NCBI RefSeq assembly: GCF_002104995.1
Contig: NW_024468251.1
Location: 1,302,001-1,366,000 of the forward strand
Direction of reading: 5' to 3'
Origin: Linderina pennispora
Lineage: Eukaryota > Kickxellomycota > Kickxellomycetes > Kickxellales > Kickxellaceae
Length of the DNA: 64,000 nucleotides
The notes below the pieces were generated by a model that was given only the letters and a program-made list of their open reading frames with translations, did no database searches and had not been told where the DNA came from. Numbering within the stretch: the stretch's first letter is position 1; every line of letters begins with the position of its first letter. A program made the translations under genes and the position numbers. Below are positions 21,707 through 31,185 of the stretch, piece by piece.

Positions 21707-22690
21707 ATGCAGCGAGATTCGTTTTCCGACGAAAAGAGCCCGATTGTTCGCCCGCCACAGACGCAGCGGCCCAAGCCGGCCCGGCGGTTCTCTGCGGTCT
21801 ATTTTGCCCTCATATACCTGTACACGCTTGCCTATGGGCTGCTGACAAGCGTGCCGCTCCTCGACCGCCTCTTGCAGTACCTTCCAAACCCGCACTCCTT
21901 GGTCGGCGACGAATACCAGCCGATTACCACTCGGATACCGTCGGCCAGCACGCCCCTTGGCCGCCAGCCGCGTCGCACAACCTCGCCCCTTGCCCACACA
22001 ATCGACGAGGTGCCTGAGCCCTCGCAGAGCACACCACCCCGGCGTCGTGCATCCTCCGGCTCTACCTCTACGGCCCTGGACGACTCGCTGGCGGTGGTGA
22101 AGCGTGCAAACCGCCACTCAATGCCAGCGGTGCCAAGCACGCCGCCCTCGTCGATAACGCGCAGCTTCAAGAAGAAAACATTGGTGCTGGATCTGGACGA
22201 GACGCTGATCCACTCGTCGCCACAGGGGTCGTACCGGGCACACCACCGGATCGAGGTCGTGATCGACAAGGTGGCATGCCTATATTATGTGTACAAGCGC
22301 CCGCACGTCGACTACTTTCTGCGCAAAGTCAGTGAGTGGTACAAGGTTGTGGTGTTTACTGCATCCCTGGCAGAGTATGCGGACCCGGTTATCGATCTGC
22401 TCGATGCACAGAGAAAGTACATCTCGGGCCGGTTCTTCCGCGAGTCGTGTATCCCGCACGACACCAGCTATGCCAAGGACCTGACAGCCGTCGACCCGGA
22501 TCTCTCCCAGATCGTGCTGATTGACAACTCGCCGCTGTCGTACTTTATCAACCAGACAAACGGCATCCCGATCCAGCCCTGGGTCAACAGCGACCCAAAG
22601 GACGAGGCACTGCTGGATCTGCTGCCGCTCTTGGATGCACTGCGCTTCACCGATGATGTGCGCTCCATCCTGTCGCTGCGAATCGTCTAG
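21707..22690 (+). CDS. Nem1/CTDNEP1 (Dullard)-like HAD phosphatase
   Basis: A 327-residue protein with one N-terminal membrane segment (about residues 28-52, FALIYLYTLAYGLL), a Ser/Pro/Arg-rich linker and a C-terminal FCP1-like HAD phosphatase domain (about 150-320). The catalytic motif is LVLDLDETLIHSS, where the two aspartates act as nucleophile and acid, followed by VVFTASLAEYADPVIDLLD and IVLIDNSP. Nem1 dephosphorylates the lipin Pah1 at the nuclear/ER membrane and so controls phosphatidic acid use. Yeast Nem1 needs a partner, Spo7, which is not in this window. The ATG at 21707 is chosen because the upstream open frame starts only at a TTG. It is convergent with MCM8, 26 bp between stops. 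Confidence 0.88.
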   Translation: MQRDSFSDEKSPIVRPPQTQRPKPARRFSAVYFALIYLYTLAYGLLTSVPLLDRLLQYLPNPHSLVGDEYQPITTRIPSASTPLGRQPRRTTSPLAHTIDEVPEPSQSTPPRRRASSGSTSTALDDSLAVVKRANRHSMPAVPSTPPSSITRSFKKKTLVLDLDETLIHSSPQGSYRAHHRIEVVIDKVACLYYVYKRPHVDYFLRKVSEWYKVVVFTASLAEYADPVIDLLDAQRKYISGRFFRESCIPHDTSYAKDLTAVDPDLSQIVLIDNSPLSYFINQTNGIPIQPWVNSDPKDEALLDLLPLLDALRFTDDVRSILSLRIV

Positions 22691-22716
22691 CTGCACGTCG
22701 GCTCTTAATCCTTTAT

Positions 22717-25700
22717 TCAGAACGTCGTCAATTGATACGATTTGTGGCCCTTCTTGAGCAGGTAGTTTTGGTTGTTGAGCTTGTCGATGACATCCTGGAA
22801 GTTGTTGAAGCGCAGCCCCATCTCTATCAACTGCACTGTGTTAGCATGGCTGTCACCTGGCATCTCACGCTGCAGCGGTCCACAGGCACTACTTACTTGT
22901 CGCAATGTCCAGCAGCATCGAGTACGTAAACATGTTGTTGTATGTCTCCTCGCTGACGCTCTGCAGCCGATGAACAAATCTATGTCGCGAAAAGACATGG
23001 CAGCACGGGTTGCCAAAAAGAACACTGTGAACACGAGATTAGCGCCTCATTCAACTTCAATGTGGAAAGTCTCTCATTAACCACTGCATACGCAAATCCC
23101 TCGAGCGACCTGTAGGTGGCCCATGAGATGGACGTCGCAATCGCCCATGCATGTGCTCCTGCTCTGTATATCACCACCCTGCCCTCTTGCGCGGACGTCG
23201 GTTGCTGATCCAATCTGCGAGCGCAGGCTCATATGACCAACTATTCCCAAAGGCACATATCACCCCGTGCCAAGCCGCCCCTCCCGGACCCCCTGTGGCT
23301 GCCCAGGCTGCAACATGGACGCAGCATGTGCCTGAGATGCCAACAATGCAGCCCGGATTTTCTGGCAGACAACAAAACCACCGCCTGTCCATTTGTCCAG
23401 TTCGGCGACAATCAATATACAGGCTATACACAGGCTCACTCCCTGCCAACAGCTGTGATGCACTTACCGCTTGATGTCGCTTGTGCGGCTTACCCCCGTA
23501 CCCATCTGCGACCGCCCAAAGTCGAACAGCCCATCCTCGTCCTCATACGTCTGGAACAGACTGCACCGCATGATTTCAACCACATTCTCGGCGTCCGATG
23601 CCGTCACCGTCTCGCGCAGCTCTGCGCGCGCGCGCGCCTCAGCCAACCGCACCAGGGCCTCCAGCTGCCGGGTCGTAATCGGTGTCGAGTCAACTGCCCG
23701 GTGGTTTGCACGGAGTTCCAGGTAAAAGCTCTGCAGCTTTGCTTTTGCCTCCTGCGACAACCTATTTGAAGCTTGGACTGTCAGCAGCCGATTTGCCTCG
23801 CTTACCACCCATTTGCCTGCCTGTTTTTGTTTTCCACTTACCGAGGCTGCACATACTTGCGTGCGTACGCAACGTACTTGCGCAATAGCGGCGGCGGGAT
23901 CATATCGAGCTTCTCGCCTGGCTTCAGTCGCAGCCACTTCTCCAACCCGCCAGCGCTGGCCATTGTGCCCTCGCACTGCTGCGTTGTGTCTTCGTGCAAT
24001 GGAAACTGTGCCTCCTTCGCCGCGCTGCTGCCTGAGTGAAGCGCCATTACGTGCTCCGACAAGAACCGGTCCATATCGGCATCCGGCCGGTCCAGCAGAA
24101 TGAATATCAGGTCAAACCGCGACAAAAGCGCGCCATTGATCTTGAGGTTCTCGGCCACAGTTTTGGCCTTATTGTAGTGGCCGCCGGCGGGATTCGCCGC
24201 TGCAATGACACTGGCGCGCGCTGGTAGGCTGCACACAAGCCCGCCCTTGGCAATGCTAATCGACTGCTGCTCCATGGCCTCGAGCAGCGAGCTGTGCTCG
24301 GAGCTGACCTTGTCAAACTCGTCGATGGCACAGCACCCCATGTCGCTGAGCACCAATGCACCAGCCTCTAAGGCAAAGTCGCCTGACCCTGCCTCCTTAA
24401 CCAGTGTCACTGTCAGGCCACTGCTAGAAATTCCGCTTGTACCACACACGTACACGCCACGCGGGGCGATCTGTCCCACAGCAGTCAGCATTTGAGACTT
24501 ACCCAACCCCGGGTCACCGACCACAAGCACATGCGAGTCACTGCGGATCCGCAAGCTGCCCTTCTCGGTGTCGGACCGGGTACGTGCGCCAAATAGCGCT
24601 AGCATGATCCCTGCCTTCACCACCTCGTGTCCAAAGATCCCGGGGCTGAATGAGTTGACGAGCAGCCGGAACAGCGCTGGCTGCTGGTGGATGTCGCGGA
24701 TCATCTCCAAGTCCCTGTGTGAAAAATGGATCCCATCCTTGGTCGTCATATCGTCGGTGCCAGGCACCTGCGCGCCTGCCGAGGCGCCGTCGTCCCCCTC
24801 TGCCGGCCCACTCCCGCCAACCTTGTTGATAGCTACAGCATCTAGATACAGAATATAGAGCGAGTTCGGCTTGCCGCGGCCCCTGCCTTCGTCTGACTGC
24901 AGCACCTTGACGATTCCCGTGCAGTTGACCACATCGCCAGGCACCACGCTGTCGACTAGATCGTTAAGCAACTCAGCCTCAATACTGCGTGGAACCCGGC
25001 CGGGATCCTTCGGGTCGTCGCTAATCTTTTCCTGGATCCGAATCTGCTGCCAATCGACTGTGCGCGTCCCTGGGCACACACCCCGGTTCAGATCAAACAC
25101 CTTGCTCTTGCATCCCTGAGCGTAGCACTTTACTGGCATCTCGTACTTGCCATCCACGATCTTGACGATCTGCGCAGTCCCACACCGTGCACAATTGAAC
25201 TCAGCCTGTACTAGCAGCGGCTTTACCGGCGTCGTGCGCACCACAGTACCGCGCACAGTGACCAACTTGCCGACGTACCCCGATTTAAGCGACTTCATAT
25301 GTGTCAGCGGCTCGTGATGCAGCAGCTGGATATGTAGTTTGTGGTCTCCAAGTATATGCTCGGCCTCACCGCCATACTCTTTGCTGAGCACGAAACACAC
25401 AGCGAGCCCAAGGCAACACAAAAGATACTCGGGCTCGTTGCGGATCCGCTGCGCAAAGTCTTCCACAGGGTTGTCTGCCACCAGTGTCTGATAGTCAAAC
25501 ATGCACGATGCGTTGGTCTGCATGCTGAAGCAGCCGGCATTTGTCTGGAGATAGGTTGCAAATTTGGTTATATCATCGATATATTCTTGCGGTGCTGCCT
25601 CGACATCCTGGCGTGGAAAATATAATGACCAGTACCGCTCGAGGTTCCGCCGCAGCACCCGGTCGTCAGAGCTGCTGTTTGTCCACGGCCGCTTGTTGCT

Positions 25701-25724
25701 GTTAAACGAGCTTTTGTTCATCAT
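22717..25724 (-). CDS. MCM8: MCM8 helicase, four exons
   Basis: Exons 25724-23842, 23761-23468, 22979-22897 and 22835-22717 give 792 residues; all junction phases fit and donors are GTAAGT-like. Introns are 80, 488 and 61 bp. Features: zinc-binding region with CARC and CYAQGC, OB fold, and the MCM AAA+ core with Walker A GDPGLGKSQML, Walker B IDEFDK and arginine finger SRFDL. The MCM8-specific signs are the Walker A form (GLGKS) and the C-terminal winged helix ending NQNYLLKKGHKSYQL after FDFGRSQMGTG. MCM8 works with MCM9 in homologous recombination and crosslink repair, not in the MCM2-7 replicative ring. It is missing from yeast and most higher fungi. No MCM9 is seen in the window. Confidence 0.9.
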
Positions 25725-25842
25725 ATAGACATAAGTGCAATGTGGATAATGATATTTTGCCTCTAGCAGCAATGTGTCTTCCAGAATATAAGCATGTCTA
25801 GATAATTGGTGATTTGTGGGTGTGATGATGTATCCGCAGCCA

Positions 25843-26127
25843 TCATTCTGATATTCTTGCCATTATGACGCTGCAACTTTCGCACAGTTGCTAGATGAAA
25901 ATATGCAATTAACGCATTATCTAACTATTTACTTCGATAGACTATTTATTACTCTTTGCCAGCCTTCGCACGGGCTGCATTGGCAGAGTCCGTTAGCTGC
26001 ATGCGCTCCATCTGACCGGGGATGGATCCAAACCGCCCGGTTTCCATGTCCTCAAACGCCTGGTACAGCTCGTCCCTGGTGTTCATGACGAATGGGCCGT
26101 AGCGGGCAACCTTCTCGCCGATCGGGG
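25843..26127. repeat. Inverted repeat, right arm
   Basis: Partner of the arm at 1-285. It covers the last 179 bp of the minus-strand pirin gene and about 105 bp of the intergenic space toward MCM8. The true right limit cannot be set because the left arm runs off the window start. Confidence 0.9.
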
Positions 26128-26895
26128 TGCCGGCCAGGACCAGAACGCGCGCCTCCTCCGACCCAGCAGCTTCAAAGCCAATCGGCTGCCCGTCGGTTTT
26201 GATGACAGCCATCTGGCCTTCCTTCACCTCTGCCTTCTCGTTGCCAACCAGGATCGGCTCCGTGTGGAAGTTGTACACCATTGCGTCCATGCCGCTTGGG
26301 AGATCCAGCGCGTACTGCCCAGTGGTGCGCAGGTCCAGGAAGAATATCTGCGTGCGCGTGTCAATGTTGGCTGTGACATCTTCAACCTTGCCTGCAATGA
26401 CCTTGATCTGTGTCTTTTCGTCGCTGGAGGTGAATGTGGGGATGTTCTCTGGCGGAACGTCCTGGTAGCGAGGCGCCGTCATCTTGTACTTGGCAGGCAG
26501 ATTGACCCAGATCTGGAAGGAGTGCATAACACCGCCTTCCTTGAGCATCTTCTCGGTCGGCATCTCGCTGTGGATGATGCCGGATGCTGCGCTCATCCAC
26601 TGAACCCACCCGGGCTTGAGAATTCCGTGGTTGCCGTGGCTGTCACGGTGCTCAATCTCGCCCTCCAGCACGTACGAAATGGTCTCCTGGCCACGGTGTG
26701 GGTGATCGGGGCACCAACAGCCTCGCCGGGTCCATACTTTGTCGGGCCGAGATGGTCGAGCATCAGGAACGGGTCAACCATGTCCAGGCTGCCGGATGGT
26801 ACTGGGCGGCGCACGATAAAGCCGCCGCCTTCGCGCTGGCGGTGTGCAGTGATGATTCGCGAGACCTGCTTAGTGATTTTTGTAGTGGTGGACAT
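25949..26895 (-). CDS. Pirin (copy 2, full length but frameshifted)
   Basis: From ATG 26895 (MSTTTKITKQVSRI) the protein shows the pirin N-terminus VRRPVPSG and DPFLMLDHLGP, then breaks at the G run 26708-26711 (plus strand), where one base seems missing. In the next frame the family continues without loss: DHPHRGQETISY, LEGEIEHRDS, GIIHSEMP, ending at 25949. Metal-binding residues of pirin are present: the two His of HPHR and the His and Glu of IIHSEM. Total is about 315 residues. Pirins are Fe-binding cupins linked to transcription or quercetin oxidation. The break could be an assembly error, or a real lesion tolerated because a second copy exists at the window start. A 9-bp tandem repeat sits just upstream of the start codon. 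Confidence 0.85.
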
Positions 26896-26902
26896 TTGTG
26901 CT

Positions 26903-26945
26903 GTTGTTGGTGTTGTTGGTGTTGTTGGTGTTGTTGGTGTTGTTG
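26903..26945. repeat. Tandem 9-bp repeat (GTTGTTGGT)
   Basis: Four perfect units (26903-26938) and a partial fifth, immediately upstream of the pirin start codon (minus strand), so in its 5' leader. On the minus strand it reads as ACCAACAAC units. Such repeats vary in length and may alter leader length. Confidence 0.9.
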
Positions 26946-27918
26946 CTGTAGAAATACAAGGGATGTGTAGAAGATCTGGGAGTGGCTGAAAAGCTGGGAG
27001 ACCAAGAACCGGCAGTGCCAAAATCAGCGCTTTTTATGCAGATCGGGCCAGTGTGGTGATTATTAAGGATTTGGTGGCCGATTTGTCATTCGGCTGGGGC
27101 TTTAGTCACGCATCCTGAACCAGCGTGACTGGCTGGCGCTCCAGGACAACTGCGTTAGTAACGGACATCGCATTACTAAAACTGCCACTGCTCGCTCTCG
27201 TAACGAGGCACAAGCAGCACAAAGCGATATTCCTCACCAGACCCGTCTGCTTACAGTGCTTAGCCACCAGCTCCTGTACTGGGCCATCGGCCAGCATCGG
27301 AGTCGGTCCTCTTAGACCCGGGCCACTGGAGGTGGTTTGGAGTGGGATGCCTATGACCCGATTCCTTTGGCCTGCCTGTTCTCTGCCGACAGCCCACAAG
27401 CTCCCACGCTTGCCGACATGCAAACTGCTCGCATTGATGTACCCCCCCAGCGATGGCTGGTTCAACAAAAAAACAGGTGCAAAGCGAGACTCGTCCAGAA
27501 GCCTGCCGCGTCTGAGTGCTGGCTATCCCGGCGCCAAGGACCGGAAGCAGGGCCCAGACGTGCTGAACCCACCGTTTATTTTTGGCCTGCAGACGAACGG
27601 CAATCAACCGAATCCTTCGATCGCCCAGCTTCTCCTTTGTGGACATCGCTTTCACCCACAGAGGCTTTTTGGCATCTCATCTCGTTTCCATTTACGAATG
27701 CGTATTTTTGGAGACCCTGGTCGGAGCCTGCTGTCTAGGCTTTTCAGCGTGCGCTCGCCAAGCCCACTCAGGTCTCCTGAATGTAGCCACCACCCGGTAG
27801 CTATGTGCTGCTGCGAATATAAAAGCACAGGCGTTCCTCGCAGACATCACACTTTCATTACCAACAACACCAGCCAGCAATTCCACACCAGCCTCTTCAC
27901 CCCCACCTGCATCCAGCA
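26946..27918. other. Intergenic, divergent promoters of pirin and chitosanase
   Basis: Nearly 1 kb between divergent genes. A TATA box (TATAAAA, 27818-27824) lies about 95 bp before the chitosanase ATG and is followed by a C/A-rich, G-poor leader, a pattern common for strongly expressed fungal genes. A CATAAAAA complement near 27028-27036 may serve pirin. No further gene is seen. Confidence 0.55.
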
Positions 27919-28765
27919 ATGAAGATCACTGCCTTTACCCTCGGATTCCTCGCAGCCGCTGCCTCTGCCGCGCCGGCTGCCGACACCGCCTCGGGCAACA
28001 GTGCCTGCGCCAAGACGCTTGCGCTCAAGATCACCAACATTTACGAGAACGGCGACACCAACTTCCACTACGACTACTGCGAGAACATCAAGGACGGGCG
28101 CGGGTTCACCTCTGGCATCTCTGGGTTCTGCACCGGCACCGCCGACGCATGGGAGGTGGTCCAGCAGTACCACAAGCTGACAGGCGGCAAGGACTCCTTC
28201 AGCAAGTACGACGGTGTGCTGAAGAAGTATGCCCAGTCCGGCAGTGACTCGACCAGCGGGCTCGACGGATACTGCTCGGTGTGGTCGAAGCTGGGCAAGT
28301 CCGACGCAAAGTTCCGCAATGCGCAGGACGCGATCCGCGACAGCATGTACTATAACCCATCGCAGAAGCTTGCGGACCAGCTCGGACTCAAGCTGAGCAT
28401 CAGCCGCGCGCAGCTGTACGACTGCGGCATCCAGCACGGCACTGGATCGGACGCCGACGGACTGGCTGGGCTGATCAAGACCACCAACGCGTCGTTCAAG
28501 GCCGATGCCAAGGGCAGCTCGGGTAGCACGCTCAAGATCAAGCGGCCACAACGTCGACGAGGTCGCCTGGCTGACAAAGTTCCTGCAGGTGCGCACCAAC
28601 GACCTGCTCTACCCGAAGGAGAAGGAGAACGCCTCGGGCGCATGGAAGGAGACGCTGTACCGCGTAAAGTCGTACCAGTACGCTCTCAGCAAGAAGCAGT
28701 ACAACTGGACCAAGTCGGTGCAGGTCCTCGACAACGATGGCAAGCCTGTCACAGTCTCGTGCTAA
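27919..28765 (+). CDS. Secreted GH46-type chitosanase (one-base frameshift)
   Basis: About 281 residues. A signal peptide (residues 1-18, ending ASA-AP) directs secretion. The mature protein matches GH46 chitosanases: likely catalytic acid Glu43 in YENGD and base Asp59 in IKDGRGFTSGISGFCTGT, with the conserved VVQQYH after it and QLYDCGIQHG further on. GH46 cuts beta-1,4 links of chitosan, so the enzyme could act in cell-wall remodelling or feeding on chitosan-walled fungi. Near 28540 an extra A shifts the frame; the next frame continues as SGHNVDEVAWLTKFLQVR to a stop at 28763-28765. The family is best known from bacteria, so an origin by transfer is possible. A TATA box and a CA-rich leader suggest strong expression. 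Confidence 0.88.
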
Positions 28766-28830
28766 ACATCCATCTATATTCTCTTCAATGGCATATCTAC
28801 CGTATCAGTTGCTGACTCGAGATGCTACCA

Positions 28831-29847
28831 TTAGCAGACCTCTTGTCTGGTCCCTTGGCATGCAGGTGTGCCGCCAAACTGTATATTGAGGCTGAAGTGC
28901 TGAAAACGTGGCATGAAATATTCTGTTGGCCTACTACATATACTGGCGTAAACGGTAGTTGCCAGCAGCTGTCTGGTGTTCAGAGTCTGAAGCCCTAAAA
29001 GGTCCTTGATCCGCTGCATGGCCCTGTTGGCAGCTGCCATAGCCAGGATCGCTTGGGTGGTTGCTGACGAGGGTTCTTGTGTGGGTGCACAGCTTATCTC
29101 ATAAAGAGAGCTAGACTCTCTCCAGAACTCAGCACACCTCGATTCAAAAGTTCTGTACATCTCGAACGTGGTCTTGCCAGTACATGAGTCACTGATAACT
29201 GCCTTGAAAAAACAGATCGCAGGATTCCGCAACTGGCCTGCATTCAGTTCCAAGTTCTGGTTTTTCTGCGTGTTCTCTTCTCCTCTGCCTCCCTCCTCTG
29301 CCTCCCCGGCTTTCTCCTTAGCCTTAATGGCTGGCTCAGTATGCCTACGAATCTTCCAGACGTGATCCAGGGGCTCTGGGCATACTGGTCCATCGCCATC
29401 CTAACTCTCTCCACACCGTCAGGGACACCACAAACTGCGACTCGTACGGGGAGGGTGCAAGAAACCCATGTCGTGTGGGGAACATAGGAGATGGGTCTGT
29501 AGTGGCTGAAGCTGTCGAAGCGGCCTATGAGATTCTAGTTCGTTTCCTGCCTGTGCGACGTCTCGGCTGATGCTACTATCCACATAGCGAGGGAGCCCAA
29601 AGCCCGTGGAGCAAATAATAATGATGCTAGATGGCATGTAGTCAGAAAAGCTAGGGCTTAGAAGAGGAGAAAAAGAGAAGGCATCGAATTTGCGAATTTG
29701 CGCAGCATACCGCCTGTTTCTGGCCAAAGCCTTCTCCCAGTTTGCGACTTTCGCGCAAGCCTCCTTGCCATGTAGAAAACCGGCTACTGGCTGCCAGTGC
29801 TGTTGGTACTTTCGAGTGTATGCATTAGCTCTAAGGCGAGAGAGCAA
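28831..29847 (-). pseudogene. Decayed or error-broken gene of unknown function
   Basis: Two long minus-strand open stretches (29847-29419 and about 29390-28831) lie in the same frame, separated by two stop codons about 20 bp apart. Both have protein-like composition: one has SSIIIICSTGFGLPRY, the other an Ala/Glu/Lys-rich linker followed by a Cys-containing segment (DSCTGKTTFEMYRTF). Neither begins with a convincing ATG. I do not recognise the family. It could be a relic, or a gene with sequencing indels. Confidence 0.4.
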
Positions 29848-30033
29848 CTAAGCTATCTGTGTGCATAATACCAAATAAGGTTCACATATAGCATTAGATG
29901 GTAGACATGATAATATTTGCACCCAGTTTCTAAATCCCAGCACCATCGGATATGGCATTTTAAAGTTTCATTGATCTGGTATCAAGAAAGATAAGACCAG
30001 GACGAAATATAAATGCCTTAGCCGTTAAGAAGT

Positions 30034-30430
30034 TTAAAGCTCGAGGCACCAGCGATGAATAACATGAGCAGGTACGTGTGGACGGTGAAGCTTCTTGAAC
30101 AAGTAGGACAGGTTGGTAAACTACATAATGTCAAAAGGAGGTCTTTTGGGATATCACAGTCGTTATCAATCTAGAATTACCTGTCGGATTTCTTCGTGCG
30201 AGTACTGACCGTCGCTGCCGTTGTGCGCTGTGTGAAACAAAGGCACACTTGATAAATCTTTGGATCGCCTAAGTCCCACTGGGATTAAGTGTATGTAGAG
30301 CTACATACTCACAAGTGATATTTCTTCTAGCGCGAATTAGCTCGGGTGCATGCACCAGCACAGTGACAGTATTAGCCGTATAAAGGCTGATGCTGTTCTG
30401 GTGCCAGATGTTATTTCTTTAGAGCCCTGC
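30034..30430 (-). pseudogene. Exon-like fragment with two well-formed introns, function unknown
   Basis: On the minus strand three protein-like pieces join at good splice sites: one ending NITxxx near 30318 (donor GTGAGTATGT), 30227-30181 (GSDGQYSHEEIRQ; donor GTAATT), and 30120-30034 (FTNLSYLFKKLHRPHVPAHV, stop TAA). The last intron is exactly 60 bp and the phases agree. Upstream of about 30430 a stop ends the frame, so only the 3' end of a gene is visible. It may be a remnant overlapped by the promoter of the secreted protein at 30472, or the tail of a gene whose earlier exons I could not find. Family not recognised. Confidence 0.4.
30379..30384 (+). promoter_or_regulatory. TATA box of the secreted Pro/Ala/Gln-rich protein gene
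   Basis: TATAAA about 90 bp upstream of the ATG at 30472, followed by a pyrimidine-rich leader. It lies inside the exon-like fragment of the opposite strand. Confidence 0.5.
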
Positions 30431-30471
30431 TCATATTCTCAATTGGTCATTTCTACCTCCTTTTACAAGTA

Positions 30472-31185
30472 ATGCATTGCCACCTCTTGCCTATCAGCCT
30501 TATCGCTCTAGCTTTGGCCAACGCGACCCCTGTCGAAGTTGACCGCATGGATAGCGTGCTGTTTGAGAGGCGCGGGCTGCAGTTCACTGCCAATAACCTC
30601 TTCCCCAGCCCACGCTTTGCTGGACTGGGCTATTCAAACACAAATGTGTTCCCTGACCTGGCATTCTCGGCTGGTAGTGGCCAAATTTTCGGTTGTGGTG
30701 TTGCTCCTAATATGCCCTGTCCAGCTCCAGCTCCGGATCCTGAGCCCCAATCTGCTCTGGCACCCGAACCTCAACCAGCTCCCGCTCCTCAACCATGTGA
30801 CCAGGGCCAGGTTCAGGCTCAGAGGTGCCCGGTTCCTGCACCCCAGCCAGCCCCGGCACCGGCTCCTGCTCCAGCCCCTTGCCTTGCTCCAGCTCCCCAG
30901 CCTTGTGTTCAGCCTCAACTGGCTCCTACTCTCGCTCCCCAACCTGTTCCAGAACCTCAACCCGCTCCCCAGCCTGCACCGCAGCCTTGCGACCAGTCTC
31001 AAGGCCAGGAATGCCCCGGTGCAAGCACAGCGCCAGCTACGTTCAACTTCAGCAACAGTCAGAACGGCAACCTGCAGGATGACCAGTACCACGAGAACAG
31101 TTTGTTTGCGAACAACAAGGGCGCCAATGCCAGGAACGTCCAAACAGGTACAAACACGAATATGAACTACATGGGTCCGAACTGA
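30472..31185 (+). CDS. Secreted Pro/Ala/Gln-rich repeat protein
   Basis: A 237-residue protein with an N-terminal signal peptide (residues 1-19, hydrophobic ISLIALALANA), an ERRG site that a Kex2-like protease might cut near residue 33, and a central region of degenerate Pro-Ala-Pro and Pro-Gln-Pro repeats (about 84-185). These are punctuated by cysteine units of the form PQPCDQ(G/S)QGQ...CP. The C-terminal 50 residues are Asn/Gln-rich. No enzyme domain is present. Such composition suits an extracellular or cell-wall structural protein, but the function is unknown. The gene has its own TATA box. Some repeat-length variation between strains would be expected. Confidence 0.75.
   Translation: MHCHLLPISLIALALANATPVEVDRMDSVLFERRGLQFTANNLFPSPRFAGLGYSNTNVFPDLAFSAGSGQIFGCGVAPNMPCPAPAPDPEPQSALAPEPQPAPAPQPCDQGQVQAQRCPVPAPQPAPAPAPAPAPCLAPAPQPCVQPQLAPTLAPQPVPEPQPAPQPAPQPCDQSQGQECPGASTAPATFNFSNSQNGNLQDDQYHENSLFANNKGANARNVQTGTNTNMNYMGPN

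Noticed and set aside
28505-28765. Separate small gene after the chitosanase frame
   Set aside because: Its sequence is the continuation of the chitosanase after a one-base shift, not an independent gene.
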